Shown one piece after another: positions 53,981 through 64,000 of a stretch of 64,000 nt of DNA (the first letter of the stretch is position 1; each line of letters opens with the position of its first letter). Under the pieces are notes generated by a model. That model made no database searches. It worked only from the letters and a program-made list of their open reading frames with translations, and was not told where the DNA came from. The position numbers and the translations under genes were made by a program. The DNA is from Ariolimax columbianus (lineage: Eukaryota; Mollusca; Gastropoda; Stylommatophora; Arionidae): contig JAVGWX010000013.1 in the NCBI GenBank assembly GCA_036924085.1, forward strand, positions 65,942,157 to 66,006,156, read 5' to 3'.

Positions 53981-54905
53981 GTCTGTTCGTTTTTGTGTGG
54001 CTTTTGGTGTTATTCTATCCTTGTGTGTGTGTGGCTTTGGTGTCTCTCTCTCCATGTGTGTGTGGCTTTGGTGTATATCTGTCCATTTGTGTGTGGCTTT
54101 GGTGTCTCTCTCTCCATTTGTGTGTGGCTTTGGTGTATCTCTCTCCATTTGTGTGTGGCATTGGTGTATCTCTGTCCATTTGTGTGTGGCTTTGGTGTAT
54201 CTATGTCCATTTGTGTGTGGCTTTGGTGTCTCTCTGTCCATTTGTGTGTGGCTTTGGTGTCTCTCTGTCCATTTGTGTGTGACTTTGGTGTATCTATGTC
54301 CATTTGTGTGTGGCTTTGGTGTCTCTCTGTCCATTTGTGTGTGGCTTTGGTGTCTCTCTGTCCATTTGTGTGTGGCTTTGATGTGTCTCTCTGTCCATTT
54401 GTGTGTGGGTTTGATGTCTCTCTGTCCGTGTGTCTGTGGCTTTGATGTGTCTCTCTGTCCATTTGTGTGTGGGTTTGATGTCTCTCTATCCGTTTGTCTG
54501 TGGCTTTGATGTGTCTCTCTGTCCATTTGTGCGTGGGTTTGATGTCTCTCTGTCCGTTTGTCTGTGGCTTTGATGTGTCTCTCTGTCCATTTGTGTGTGA
54601 GTTTGATGTCTCTCTGTCCGTTTGTCTGTGGCTTTGATGTGTCTCTCTGTCCATTTGTGTGTGGGTTTGATGTCTCTCTGTCCGTTTGTCTGTGGCTTTG
54701 ATGTGTCTCTCTGTCCATTTGTGTGTGAGTTTGATGTCTCTCTGTCCGTTTGTCTGTGGCTTTGATGTGTCTCTCTGTCCATTTGTGTGTGGGTTTGATG
54801 TCTCTCTGTCCGTTTGTATGTGGCTTTGATGTGTCTCTCTGTCCGTTTGTGTGTGGGTTTGATGTCTCTCTGTCCGTTTGTCTGTGGCTTTGATGTGTCT
54901 CTTGA
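53981..54905. repeat. 30-bp / 64-bp dimeric satellite
   Basis: To about 54375 it is a 30-bp unit (TTTGGTGTCTCTCTGTCCAT plus TTGTGTGTGGC). From 54410 on it is a 64-bp dimer (starts 54477, 54541, 54605, 54669, 54733, 54797) alternating CCATTTGTGTGTGGGTTTGA and CCGTTTGTCTGTGGCTTTGA. It lacks stops in several frames, so 344-, 214-, 180- and 176-residue frames arise on both strands. They are not genes. Confidence 0.95.
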
Positions 54906-55105
54906 CTCCACCTGAACTTTATTTCTCCCAATCAGTCTCTCCTCCTCCCCGTATGTACGTTCCTTTTTTTCTCATTCTGTCCTCGTCTCCATCTGGACTT
55001 TTCTCTTTCCCTCATTCTGTCCTACTCGCTATCTTAAGTTTTCTCTTTCTCTAGTCTCTCCTCGTCTCCATCTGTACCTATTTCTTCCATTCTTTCATAC
55101 CTCCT

Positions 55106-55353
55106 ATTTGGGAACGGCGTAGCCTAGTGGTTAAGTGGCACGGCTCACAACCGGAAGGTGCTGGGTTCAATCCCCATCACAGCACCGGCCGTTACCCCGG
55201 GGAAGCAAACTCTTAGAAAATGCAGGAGGAAGCAGACCCTTACATAAAATGCATGCTGAAGTCGGATGCACTGGGCCGACAGGCGCAAAATAAAAACCAC
55301 AGCGCAACGCACGCCGCATTGGGGATAAGAGAAACAAGTCGAACGCAAAAAAA
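55106..55353 (+). mobile_element. SINE family A, full length
   Basis: Head GAACGGCGTAGCCTAGTGGT, GGGTTCAATCCCCATC, shared core at 55246-55289, end AAGTCGAACGCAAAAAAA. TSD ATACCTCCT at 55097-55105 and 55354-55362. Confidence 0.95.
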
Positions 55354-55362
55354 ATACCTCCT

Positions 55363-55996
55363 CTTTTCTCCTTTCACGCTAATTCTCACTCTTGCATTTC
55401 CTGTCTTCTCTGCGTATTTCATAAACGCACACTCTACTTCTCTGTTCTGCTCTTTCTCTCTCTCCGCTAAACCCTTACCCTTCCCAAATCCATCTTCATC
55501 CTCCTTTCTCCCTCATACTCCTACCTCCTCTCTTCCGACCTCCTATCCCATCACTACTCTCCCTATCTCTACCCTCCCTCCCCACCAGCTGATATCACAC
55601 TCCCAGCGTCCTTCTTGCGTCGTTATTTTCTGTTGGTCAGCCTTCCCGGAGGAAACCAGAAGCGATATCAATTTCACGCCTGGTGGATACGCATCCCGCG
55701 CGCGCTTTGTTTCCCGCTATCGGGAAATCAGTCGGCCCCAGCGTCCCTAGTGGAATCAGCCAGCCTTGATTCAAATGAGACGCCCAAACCGGGTGATCTT
55801 CGCTGCAGATTCGTTACGGCTTTCACAATAAACCGTGGACACACAATCTGGTCATTCTACGCACGGGACAACCTAATGAAGGTGGTTCTTGTTCACTGTA
55901 CAATTTGTCTCTGCTTCATTGTTTTGGAGATATTGAGAATGCGTACAAGAGAACGATCTTTCAATTAAAACAATGACCAGAAAGAGCATTCTGGAT
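55363..55996. other. Unassigned sequence
   Basis: C/T-rich to about 55590, then unassigned. A 117-residue frame at 55615-55968 shows no known domain. Confidence 0.35.
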
Positions 55997-56007
55997 TTGA
56001 AAGTAAT

Positions 56008-56263
56008 TTTTTTTTTTTTTTTTTTGCGTTCGCCTTATTTATCTATTCCCCAAGGTGTGTGTGCGTTACCCTGTGGTTTTTATTTTGCGCCTGTCGGCCC
56101 AGTGCATCCGACTTCAGCATGCATTTTATGTAAGGGTCTGCTTCCTCCTGCATTTTCTAAGGGTTAGCTTCCCCGGGGTAACGGATGGTGCTGTGATGGG
56201 GATCGAACCCAGCACCTTCTGGTTATGAGCCGTGCCACTTAACCACTAGGCCACGCCGTCGCC
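56008..56263 (-). mobile_element. SINE family A, full length
   Basis: Minus strand GACGGCGTGGCCTAGTGGTT, GGGTTCGATCCCCATC, shared core, A-run end (T run at 56008-56024). TSD TTGAAAGTAAT at 55997-56007 and 56264-56274. Confidence 0.96.
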
Positions 56264-56339
56264 TTGAAAGTAATCTCTAGCCATCTCTCGTTAATTTCCA
56301 GTTCATTCATCAACAGCATGGGATCGTCCATGCTTTTCT

Positions 56340-56699
56340 TGGCTTGGCTTCGTTCGTTCTCAGTCTCCAGCTACAAAACCCTGAAAGGGCTTAAGTAGCT
56401 GAATGTAGTCCAGAGAACGGAATGCGCTGTGTCGTAGTTTACAGTTTGACTGCAATATTTGCACCTTTCGGTCCAACACATTCGTCTTCAGCAAGCATTT
56501 TTTGAGTACCGGGTTAGCAATCCCTCTTCGATCCCTTCTCCTTAACCAGTCTGCCCTGCTGCAGCCTGTTATCCAGGATCACCACGTGGAGGGGTAGAAG
56601 GGTCTTGGCAGCTCTGTTTCGCTGGCGCTGACGCTAGCAGTCAGCTATGGGTCGCTGACCACTGTGGCTCATGCGCTGCTCAGCATCTTGATCCTGTCT
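56340..56699 (-). mobile_element. SINE family B, full length with AAGCC tail
   Basis: Minus strand GGATCAAGATGCTGAGCAGC to GAACGAACGAAGCCAAGCC. TSD ATGCTTTTCT at 56330-56339 and 56700-56709, extendable to 14 bp with one mismatch. Confidence 0.96.
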
Positions 56700-56914
56700 A
56701 TGCTTTTCTCATATTGTCGACGGGATTACAATTGCCTATCTGCTGTCTGAATATTGGTATTTAATCTTTTTTTTTTTTAGAGAGGAACTGGTTGCTTCTG
56801 TTGTGACAGACTATGTATACTCCCCGTGCCATTTGTATGTAAGATGTGATTTTAACTTGATCATTTCGTCTCCATATTTTCCCTTTTCTTCGATTCGTCT
56901 GTTTCCACTTTGGT

Positions 56915-57371
56915 TTACTGTTCGTTGGTTAAGTTTTAGTTATACTGTTTGTTGGTTAACTTTTTGTTCTACTGTTTGTATGTTAACTTTTTGTTCTACT
57001 GTTCGTCTGTTCAAGTTGTGGTCTACTGTTTGTCTTTTAACTTTTTCATCTATTGTTTGTTGGTTAAATTTTTGTTCTGCTGTTTGTTAACTTTTTGTTC
57101 TATGGTTCGTCTGTTAACATTTTGTTCTACTGATTGTCTTGTAACTTTTTGTTTTGCTGCTCGATGGTTAACTATTCCGTCTATTGTTTGTTTGTTAACT
57201 TTTTGTTCTACTATTTGTCCGTTAACTTTGAGTTCTACTATCTGTCCACTAAATTTTTGTTCTACTATATGTCAGCTTACTTTTAGTTTTACTGTTTGTC
57301 CGTTAACTTTTAGTTCTACTATCTGGCAGCTAACTTTTTGTTCTACTGTTTGTCCGTTAACTGTTTGTTAA
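56915..57371. repeat. 27-bp minisatellite, about 17 copies
   Basis: Unit GTTAACTTTTTGTTCTACTG plus TTTGTCT with drift. Unrelated in sequence to the 27-bp array at 29181. The 140-residue frame (TFCSTVCLL repeat) is an artefact. Confidence 0.92.
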
Positions 57372-57464
57372 CGTTTAGATTACCAAGCCATCTAAGTTTC
57401 TATCCATTTATCTATCTTCCACAAGGAGTTGTCACACCATCTTTGTGACGTCAGTTTCTCTTTT

Positions 57465-57821
57465 GGCTTGGCTTCGTTCGTTCTCAATCTCCCGCTACCA
57501 AACCCTGAAAGAGCTTAAGTAGCTGAATGTAGTCCAGAGAACGGAATGCGTTGTGGCGTAGTTTGCAGCTTGACTGTAATATTATTTGAACCTTTTGGTC
57601 CAACACATCCGAATTTAGCAAGCATTCTTTTAGTACCGTGTAAGCATTCCCTCTTCGATCCCTACATTTTAGCCAGTCTGCCCTGATGCAGCCTGTTATC
57701 CAGGATCACCGCGTGGAGGTGTAGAAGGGTCTTGGCAGCTCTGGTGCGCTGGCCCTGACGCTAGCAGTCAGCTATGGGTCGCTGACCACTGCAGCTCATA
57801 CGCTGCTCAGCATCTTGATCC
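57465..57821 (-). mobile_element. SINE family B, full length with AAGCC tail
   Basis: Minus strand GGGATCAAGATGCTGAGCAG to TTGAGAACGAACGAAGCCAA. TSD CAGTTTCTCTTTT at 57452-57464 and 57822-57834 (13 bp, perfect). Confidence 0.96.
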
Positions 57822-57834
57822 CAGTTTCTCTTTT

Positions 57835-58119
57835 TATATATTCCAGTGACACCAATTACCTATTTAATACATTTAATTTCACACATTGCAAGTTCGTATA
57901 TTTAGAACGCTCAGCTGACAGAGCCACATCCATTGGAGGATGTGGGGGTCTTTTGCAGAACATGAAATGGAAAAGTATTAATAACACAAACATACTACTG
58001 AAATGTCCTTGCAGACGCAGAGGCACCGAATGAGTTGTAATTAAAGATAAAAATATCCACCAAGAAAAAGGCATCGTAGACGATGATGGCATAATTAATT
58101 TTGCTAGCGCTATTTTTAG
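57835..58119. other. Unassigned sequence
   Basis: No gene or family recognised. Confidence 0.4.
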
Positions 58120-58333
58120 TAAGGATTAACTGCGCTACTTTTTATCCTCACTCTCTCGTCTCGTGCCACCCGACCCCAATGGCAAGTCAAGGACAAGACG
58201 ACTAGGGAGCGACTACGAGATGCAGTGGTTTCCGTATCAAGCACCTGTGAAAAAGACGACTGAGTCTGGAGTAGAACCCACACCACCTGATCACGATGCC
58301 GACGGCTTAACCACTTCGCCATGGAACCCCTAA
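58120..58333 (-). mobile_element. tRNA-derived SINE family F
   Basis: Minus strand GGGGTTCCATGGCGAAGTGG, TTAAGCCGTCGGCATCGTGA (A-box region), GGGTTCTACTCCAG (B box), then a body to AGGATAAAAAGTAGCGCAG. Single copy in the window; inserted at the 5' edge of the LINE-II copy that follows. Confidence 0.7.
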
Positions 58334-59345
58334 GAAAATATATTATTACTGACTGATGACTCGTCCGTTTTAGCAGCGCTAAATCAACACAAAGACGAAG
58401 ATCTCGAGCTATGTATGTTCTCCCTGACACAGCTTTCAGAAGAACACCCAAGATTACAGCTTTCAGCAGAACACCCAAGGCTGGTCATACAGTGGATCCC
58501 ATCCTACTGCAATATTGAAAGCAATTAAGCTGCAGACAAGCTAGCAAGGAGGGGAGGAGCATCCCCACAAACAGACCTGAGTATCACATATAATGAGGCC
58601 AAGACCATCATTAAAGTCAACTTCGGTGAAGAATTAGCTGATCAACACCCATACTTACAAAGAGACGACAACTAATTGTATTTAACTGCAGGGATCAAGA
58701 TGCTGAGCAGCGCATGAGCTGCAGTGGCCAGTGACTCATAGCTTACTGCTAGTGTCAGGGCCAGCGAACCAAAGCTGCAAAGACCCTTCTACACCTTTCC
58801 GCGGTGATCCTTGATAACAGGCTGCAGCACGGCAGACTTGCTAAGGAGAAGGGACCGAAGAGGAAATGCTAACCCGGTACTCAAAAATGATTGCTGAAGT
58901 CGGATGTGTTGGACCGAAAGATGCAAATATCGCAGTCAAGCTGTAAACTACGACACAACGCATTCCGTTCTCTTGACTATATTCTGCTACTTAGACCCTT
59001 TCAGTGTTTGGTAGCGGGAGATTGAGAATGAACGAAGCCAAGCCAAGCCAATTTAACTGGAGAAAAGCAAGTCTTCATCGTCAGACCGAGAACTAGGCAT
59101 AGCAGACTCAAGTGTCATCTTGACAACAAAATTTGGAACAGATGACAAGTGTCCATGTGGGGAGCATACCATGATGGTGGAACACATCCTACAAAGCTGT
59201 ATGCACACGCAGGAAAAGAGAGAACAATACTGGACCTCGCAAGGCATATATGAGACAAAAGCTGTATGGAAATAAAACAGCATTACAAACAACGGTGTCC
59301 TTTGTAAGAGAAATCAGGACATTGATTAGAGGATGAACGAAAACT
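58334..59345 (+). pseudogene. LINE-II (RNase H type) split by SINE B
   Basis: Reads LTDDSSVLAALNQHKDEDLE (second catalytic Asp region), FSLTQLSEEHPRL, VIQWIPSYCNIESN (His of the SHC motif is Tyr), AADKLARRGGASPQTDLSIT, YNEAKTIIKVNFGEELADQH; then SINE B at 58689-59050; then QVFIVRPRTRHSRLKCHLDN and in other frames CPCGEHTMMVEHILQSC-like sequence and the short 3' end. It shows homology over its whole length with 30255-30872. Stops and frameshifts are present besides the insertion. Confidence 0.88.
58689..59050 (+). mobile_element. SINE family B inside LINE-II
   Basis: Head CAGGGATCAAGATGCTGAG, standard body, end GAACGAAGCCAAGCCAAGCC. Perfect TSD ATTTAACTG at 58680-58688 and 59051-59059, part of the LINE-II coding sequence. 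Confidence 0.96.
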
Positions 59346-59520
59346 AAGAAGAATACATCTTACAAAGATGCATGGTCGCTCAGGAAAAGAGAAAACAATA
59401 CTGGCGAGTCAGATATGAGACAAAAGCTGTGTGGAGATGAAAGAGCCTGATAATCAATGGTTTTATTTGTTGTGAGAGATACTGGGACCTTGACCAGAGG
59501 ATGTACGGAGAAGAAGTAAT
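59346..59520 (+). repeat. Tandem duplicate of LINE-II 3' end
   Basis: ACATCTTACAAAGATGCATG ... GAGGATGTACGGAGAAGAAG repeats, with substitutions, the preceding 59183-59345 (ACATCCTACAAAGCTGTATG ... GAGGATGAACGAAAACTAAG). Confidence 0.8.
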
Positions 59521-60324
59521 GTTCATCTCTTGTGGTTGGATAATGATCACGTTTGACATTGTTACTGCAAAATTTGTTCAAATATACTGATATTTATTTA
59601 TGTTTGTATTAGTTTGATGTTGATATGTGCAAGTAGAGGGGAGAGTTGCTAAGTCACAGCGTAGTCTTTCTGATTTCTAGTTTAGATTTCCATAAAGCCT
59701 TCCACCTTCCATAACAAATTTCCATATTACGACTCCTGACCGCCTTTCAGTTAGACATTGTTAACTTTGATGTTCAGTGGATCTGATGTTTTTCTAATTT
59801 TCAAAGTGTCCATGTCCGACGATCTAAAAATCCATATATCTTTCCCTGTGTTTCAATTTCATTCATACGATTTTGAAGTCTATCTATGTCCTCCCATATT
59901 ACGCTTCTGTTGTCTGCATAGTATTGTTTATGCTTTAAGGTGTGCTCGCTGCTGCCTGTTTGATTTGCATATCCAGTGATTCAATTAGGTTAGTTCAGGG
60001 TGATTTTTTTCATGCATGTGAATGTTGAGACACGAATAGAAGACGTCAATAGCTCGTTTGCATGAGAATGGGAAGCAATAGACAGAGGATTCATTATTGA
60101 AAAGGTTCGAATCTCGAACTGCCACGTTTCTATTCTGCAGGGGTCAAGACTAGTGCCAGATTTAAATTTAATATACTTCTGGCCTCTTCACATTTTTGTG
60201 GTTTTCATGTAAACATGCTGTATTACAGCAATCTGTACAACGAAGTAGGTTTCATCACTATTATCCGCGTAATGGGGCAACTGCTGAGTAGCCTTGAATT
60301 GCACTACCGCAAGGAAAACTGAGG
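59521..60324. other. Unassigned sequence
   Basis: No gene or family recognised. GGTTCGAATCTCGAACTGCC at 60103 resembles a Pol III B box but no A box precedes it. Confidence 0.35.
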
Positions 60325-61097
60325 TTTTTCTTCTTCCGGACAGGATGTCAGAAGAGCTACTTTAACCCACTGATAAAGGGAACTGAGACGCTAGTCTGGT
60401 CAGGCACAACATACTGACCAGGACGTCGGGTCAGGGTCAGGCACAACATACTGAGCAGTACATCGCGTCAGGGTCAGGCACAACATACTGACCAGGACGT
60501 CGGGACAGGGTCAGGCACAACATACTGAGCAGTACATCGCGTCAGGGTCAGGCACAACATACTGACCAAGACCATTATCTCTCTTCCCTGTAGAGTTCCC
60601 TGGCAACCAGCTGTTTTCAAGGCAGTCTGGCTGACGAGATGTGGATTTACGTGATCCCCGTAGTAGTGAGTGCCACAAATATGAATCCACGCAAAGCACA
60701 ACCGCCTGAAGGACACCGATCCACCTTGATCAATACGCTCGGGATGTTTTTTTCATTTTTTTATTTTGCGTTCGCCTTATTTCTCTAATCCCCAATGCGG
60801 TGTGCGTTGCACTGTGGTTTTTATTTTGCGCCGGTCAGCCCAGTACATCCGACTTCAGCATTCATTTTATGTAAGGATCTGCTTCCTCCTGGATTTTCTA
60901 AGGGTTTGCTTCCCCGGGGTAACGGCCGGTGCTGTGATGGGGATCGAACCCAGCACCTTCTGGTTGTGAGCCGTATCACTTAACCACTAGGCCACACCGT
61001 CCCGGCTGCTCGGGATGTGAGGAAAGCTACTACAACGTGCACATAACACTCTTTTCAGGGAGCAGAAAAGAGCAAACATACTCATTGTGAACATTAA
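60325..61097 (-). mobile_element. Repeat family E, copy 3, split by SINE A
   Basis: On the minus strand TTCACAATGAGTATGTTTGC and TTTCCTCACATCCCGAGC, then SINE A, then CATCCCGAGCGTATTGATCA, ACTACTACGGGGATCACGTA, TGGTCTTGGTCAGTATGTTG and an internal 37-bp tandem (60395-60562, four to five copies of GTCAGGCACAACATACTGA-type units), ending at a TTC-like edge. Homologous to 30868-31242 and 32186-32525. Confidence 0.85.
60748..61007 (-). mobile_element. SINE family A inside repeat E
   Basis: Minus strand GGGACGGTGTGGCCTAGTGG, GGGTTCGATCCCCATC, shared core, AT-rich 3' end. Perfect 11-bp TSD GCTCGGGATGT at 60737-60747 and 61008-61018, within E. Confidence 0.97.
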
Positions 61098-61551
61098 ACA
61101 ACAACAACATCAACAACAACAGCAACAAAAACATCAACAACAAATACATCAACAACAACAGCATTATCAACAACATCAACATCAGCAACAACATCAAAAT
61201 CAACAAAAACGTTAACAACAACATCAACAACAACATAAACAACACCAACAACAATAACAACAACAACAACAACATTAACAACAACAACATAAACAACAAC
61301 ATCAACAACAACATTAACAACACCAACAACAACAACAACAACAACATTAACAACATCAACAACAACATCAACAACAATAACAACACCAACAACAACAGCA
61401 ACATCAACAACAACAACAATATCAACAACAACGTTAACAACAACATCAACAACAACATTAACAACACCAACAACAATAACAACATCAACATTAACAACAC
61501 AAACATCAAAAACAATAACAACAACAACATCAACAACAATAACAACAACCC
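61098..61551. repeat. (CAACAACAT)n microsatellite
   Basis: CAA-based repeat with CAT, AAT and ACC interruptions; its position corresponds to the short GTT run at the same end of the other E copies, so it is an expansion of that run. Poly-L and poly-V minus frames are artefacts. Confidence 0.95.
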
Positions 61552-62371
61552 ACTGGTAAAAATATGTCGTCATGGGTAAATGCTCCCAGTGCCCCCAACT
61601 TCACAGAACAACGAAGGACCGCACACCTTTTGCGCCATTTTTTATGCCACCTCGGTAGTCGCTCACAGCGCCATACGTTTTTTCTCGTCTGATCTGTTCA
61701 ACACAAGCACCCTGCAGGCAGGACGATCTGGCCCCCTGTTTGAGCCTCGTGTTGTGTACATTTTACGGCTCCGTGGATGTATCATTAGCACGCTCTGTCA
61801 ATTTTCCAATCGTTCTAAACTCAGTTTTTCATTCTTGGGAGTGGAGTATGTACCTTGTTTTCTGTGTCTACGCCTCTGCTACTTCTTCGTGGTTCGCTCT
61901 GAAATAATCACGTTTACTAACCAGCGTGGGCAGAGCATCTGACCGTCAGTAGCACTGTATACATTTTTGATGAAAGTTTCAATCAGATTTTTAGCAGAGA
62001 ATTTAAAGACAAATTAAATAATTAGACTCATCTAAGATTTAAACCACGAACCTGTATCACCATAGGCGAGAAATCACACCCATAGACCATCGTGCAATCT
62101 GAAAATAGTTTCGCAAAAGAAATTTGTAGGTTGATGTGTTTTGACTACCCGGACAGAAAGAAACACGTTTCGTTTCGTATAAAAGTAAACTCTTTATTGA
62201 TTACAAAACAATGAGCTCGGTCTACGACTATGCAATTTCGGTGGCGCTTACACGCGTGTCATAAGTAAGCCGCAGCTGTTTCCAGATATCAACTATTTTT
62301 TTTTTATTGAAACCATAATCGAATGTAATGATTTTTAACTATAAAAAAAAATGTATTTTATTTTACGTGTT
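61552..62371. other. Unassigned sequence
   Basis: No gene recognised. TATAAAAG at 62178-62185 is TATA-like, without supporting context. A 120-residue frame at 61580-61942 has no known domain. Confidence 0.35.
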
Positions 62372-62510
62372 TTCTCACTAGTTTCTATTTGCAGAGGCGC
62401 GTCTATTCCACCCCATACTGTAGTCAATTGGGCGATATCAAGAAATATATACCAGTGCGTGGATGCATGGGTGCGTCTGTATGTACTTATGCTATTTGAA
62501 CACTGCACCT
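62372..62510 (+). repeat. Interspersed repeat family H, copy 2
   Basis: TCACTAGTTTCTATTTGCAG, CAATTGGGCGATATCAAGAA, CCAGTGCGTGGATGCATGGG; matches 43740-43893 in inverted orientation. Confidence 0.65.
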
Positions 62511-62554
62511 TCTCCGGCTTTGAGAATCGTGTGATTACATCATCACATGATGCG

Positions 62555-62670
62555 ATCAGCCAATCAAATCATACCTGCGTACTCTGGATGAGTACGAGGA
62601 AATAATGAGTGATTCCCTTTATAAACATGGCTGCCCTCTTTAAGCTTCTCTCGTCGCCATTCAGTTAAAC
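62555..62670 (+). promoter_or_regulatory. Candidate Pol II promoter (CCAAT + TATA)
   Basis: CCAAT at 62560-62564, TTATAAA at 62619-62625 and TCAGTT (Inr-like) at 62661-62666. The CCAAT-TATA spacing is plausible, the TATA-Inr spacing is somewhat long, and no gene follows on the plus strand. Could be chance. Confidence 0.2.
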
Positions 62671-62859
62671 CCCTTAACTGGACTGAAGATGAACATGTTG
62701 TCGCTCTGTTCCTGAAATGGAGTCGACATACTTACAACATGTATTCTTGTTTTTGTCTGTTCTCCTCGCCCAGACATATGTCTGTCTATTCGATATATTA
62801 TTCGTTGAAAAAATTCTGACAAGATCTGAAGTAGTTGATTCGTAATTATAATAAATAGT

Positions 62860-62990
62860 CTTCTTCTTTCTCGTTCGTCTTCTTCTTCCTCGTTCGTCTT
62901 CTTCTTCTTCGTTCGTCTTCATCTTTCTCGTTCGTACTCTTCTTCTTCGTTCGTCTTCATCTTTCTCGTTCGTCTTCAGACCTCAACTTC
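62860..62990. repeat. TTCTTCGTTCGTC short tandem repeat
   Basis: TCTTTCTCGTTCGTCTTC-type units, the reverse complement of ACGAACGAAGAAGAAG found at LINE-I and SINE B ends. It is at the 3' end of the LINE fragment that follows. Confidence 0.9.
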
Positions 62991-63390
62991 AATGACTCTA
63001 ACGAAGGCAGGAGTCGACTGTAGTGCCAATCTTGAACTTGTTGTACAGATGACATCTAAGTCTGTTGTGACCTGTGCAAAGCCGGAGAATTATCACCTGG
63101 TCTCGCCTGAAGAGTTGATGGTAGGCATCGTTTTCTATGTGGCCAGGGTGGTCTTTTTCCCATTTTTCACTGTACGTTGCCCTGATGAATGCTTTTGTCT
63201 CATTGCATGTGATTTCTGTATCACTCTGCTGTAGCATTCCTCCCGCTCTGGCGAATCTGTCTGCCTCCTCGTTGCCTGGAATGTTGCAGTGGGCTAGTAT
63301 CCACTGGACTGTCCTTTTTTTTGAAGCACTGGGCCAGGCGTTCGAGCGAGTCTGCCAGAACATCGAGTTAGTTTTTGTGCTATAATATAT
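62991..63390 (-). pseudogene. LINE RNase H C-terminal fragment (LINE-I-like)
   Basis: Minus strand KRTVQWILAHCNIPGNEEAD, RFARAGGMLQQSDTEITCNE, TKAFIRATYSEKWEKDHPGH, ENDAYHQLFRRDQVIILRLC, TGHNRLRCHLYNKFKIGTT. It keeps the catalytic His and last Asp of RNase H and is related to, but distinct from, LINE-I (same order, many substitutions). Truncated at both ends; the upstream part of the open frame is SINE B sequence. Confidence 0.85.
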
Positions 63391-63395
63391 AGTGA

Positions 63396-63722
63396 TTTGG
63401 GGGAGAAGGCGTGACGCATTGCATGAGCTGATAACAGCCAGAGACTCGTAGCTTAATGACGAGATAAAGGTCATAGGACCAGAGCTGACCAAAACCCTAT
63501 TTTGCCCCCAAAGCGTGGCCCTTGAAATAGGCTAGATGTAGTCTTTGCTAAGAGAGTGTGGATCGCAGTGGGAGGGCGAACGCAATACCTAAAAATGCCT
63601 TCTCATATCGGATGTTCCTGGCCGAAAGGAGTATATACCGCAGGATTACTAGATATTGCAACAAAACGTCACATCACCCTTTTCATGACCAACGCTAGAA
63701 AAGAAGAAGAAGAAGAAGAATA
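63396..63722 (+). mobile_element. SINE family B, strongly diverged, with GAA tail
   Basis: GCATTGCATGAGCTGATAAC, GGACCAGAGCTGACCAAAAC, TGCCTTCTCATATCGGATGT, GGCCGAAAGGAGTATATACC, TCACCCTTTTCATGACCAAC, then (AAG)n at 63699-63722. Confidence 0.65.
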
Positions 63723-63740
63723 TTAAGAAGAAGACGAAGA

Positions 63741-63790
63741 CGAATTGCTGAATGCCCACAATGAGTGAATCTACTCTTATTATGTCCCAT
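63741..63790 (+). repeat. Repeat family E, short fragment
   Basis: TTGCTGAATGCCCACAATGA and GTGAATCTACTCTTATTATG match the start of family E after its GTT run. Confidence 0.6.
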
Positions 63791-64000
63791 GACGGGATAA
63801 AGACGTGGAGCAGTGCATGAGCTGCTGCCATCAGCGACCCATAGCTGACTGCTAACGTCAGGGCCAGCGAACAAGCGCTGACAAGACCCTTCTACACCTC
63901 CAAGCGGTGATCCTGGATAACAGGCTGCAGCAAGGCAGACTGACTAAGGAGAAGGGATCGAAGCGGGAATGCTAACCCAGTACTCAAAAGATGCTTGGTC
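63791..64000 (+). mobile_element. SINE family B, cut by the window end
   Basis: ACGTGGAGCAGTGCATGAGC, TAGCTGACTGCTAACGTCAG, GCGGTGATCCTGGATAACAG, AGAAGGGATCGAAGCGGGAA, up to the start of the shared core (ATGCTTGGTC). Confidence 0.9.

Noticed and set aside
53897..54931. 344-residue repeat protein on the minus strand
   Set aside because: Several frames on both strands are open through the same 30/64-bp satellite, as expected from a stop-free unit.

Overview
This window looks like an intergenic or intronic stretch of a repeat-rich invertebrate genome. The evidence is eukaryotic: tRNA-derived SINEs with Pol III A and B boxes, 5'-truncated non-LTR retrotransposons, Tc1/mariner relics with TA target sites, and many private minisatellites and GAA/TTC arrays. 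The mix of RNase H-bearing LINEs and tRNA SINEs fits a lophotrochozoan, most likely a gastropod mollusc. That placement is inference from family style, not from a host gene. I recognise no intact host protein-coding gene, no true tRNA or rRNA gene and no CRISPR array. Almost every long open frame is an artefact of a tandem repeat or a decayed transposon.

Layout. 1-5.4 kb: T-rich tract, mariner relic, 40-bp minisatellite, CAAT/CAAC microsatellite, LINE RT fragment, SINE family G, and a family B element carrying two nested SINEs (C and D). 5.4-12.7 kb: unique sequence, second copy of G, B elements (one with a 33-bp internal expansion), RT fragments, a 13-bp array and two RNase H LINE copies. 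12.7-20.2 kb: SINE A, a 1-kb purine tract, a fold-back mariner with a 12 x 31-bp array, RT and RNase H fragments, and B with a second 33-bp expansion. 20-34 kb: SINEs A, B and C, pyrimidine tract, several minisatellites (29, 19, 41, 27 and 38 bp), LINE-II RNase H and repeat E. 34-41.5 kb: 47-bp satellite, a 2.4-kb LINE with RT and a C-terminal C2H2 finger, 50-bp array, second fold-back mariner, a giant GAA tract and 4 x 73 bp. 41.5-53.6 kb: low-complexity tracts, paired B elements, an RNase H fragment, A and B SINEs, an internally deleted mariner and a 53-bp satellite. 53.6-64 kb: 64-bp dimeric satellite, A and B SINEs with clean target-site duplications (TSDs), a LINE-II copy split by B, repeat E split by A, and a CAA array.

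How the parts work together. LINE-I and SINE B both end in (GAA)n after a shared ACGAAG boundary, so LINE-type machinery with relaxed tail recognition plausibly mobilised B. SINEs A and B have unrelated heads but share a 44-nt core (37/44 identical), the sign of a modular SINE central domain. Nested insertions give a chronology: B was hit by C, D and LINE-I, B itself hit LINE-II, and A hit E. Minisatellites have repeatedly grown inside or from these elements: 33 bp in B, 31 bp in the fold-back mariner, 37 bp in E, and a 13-bp array whose unit equals a 13-mer of B.
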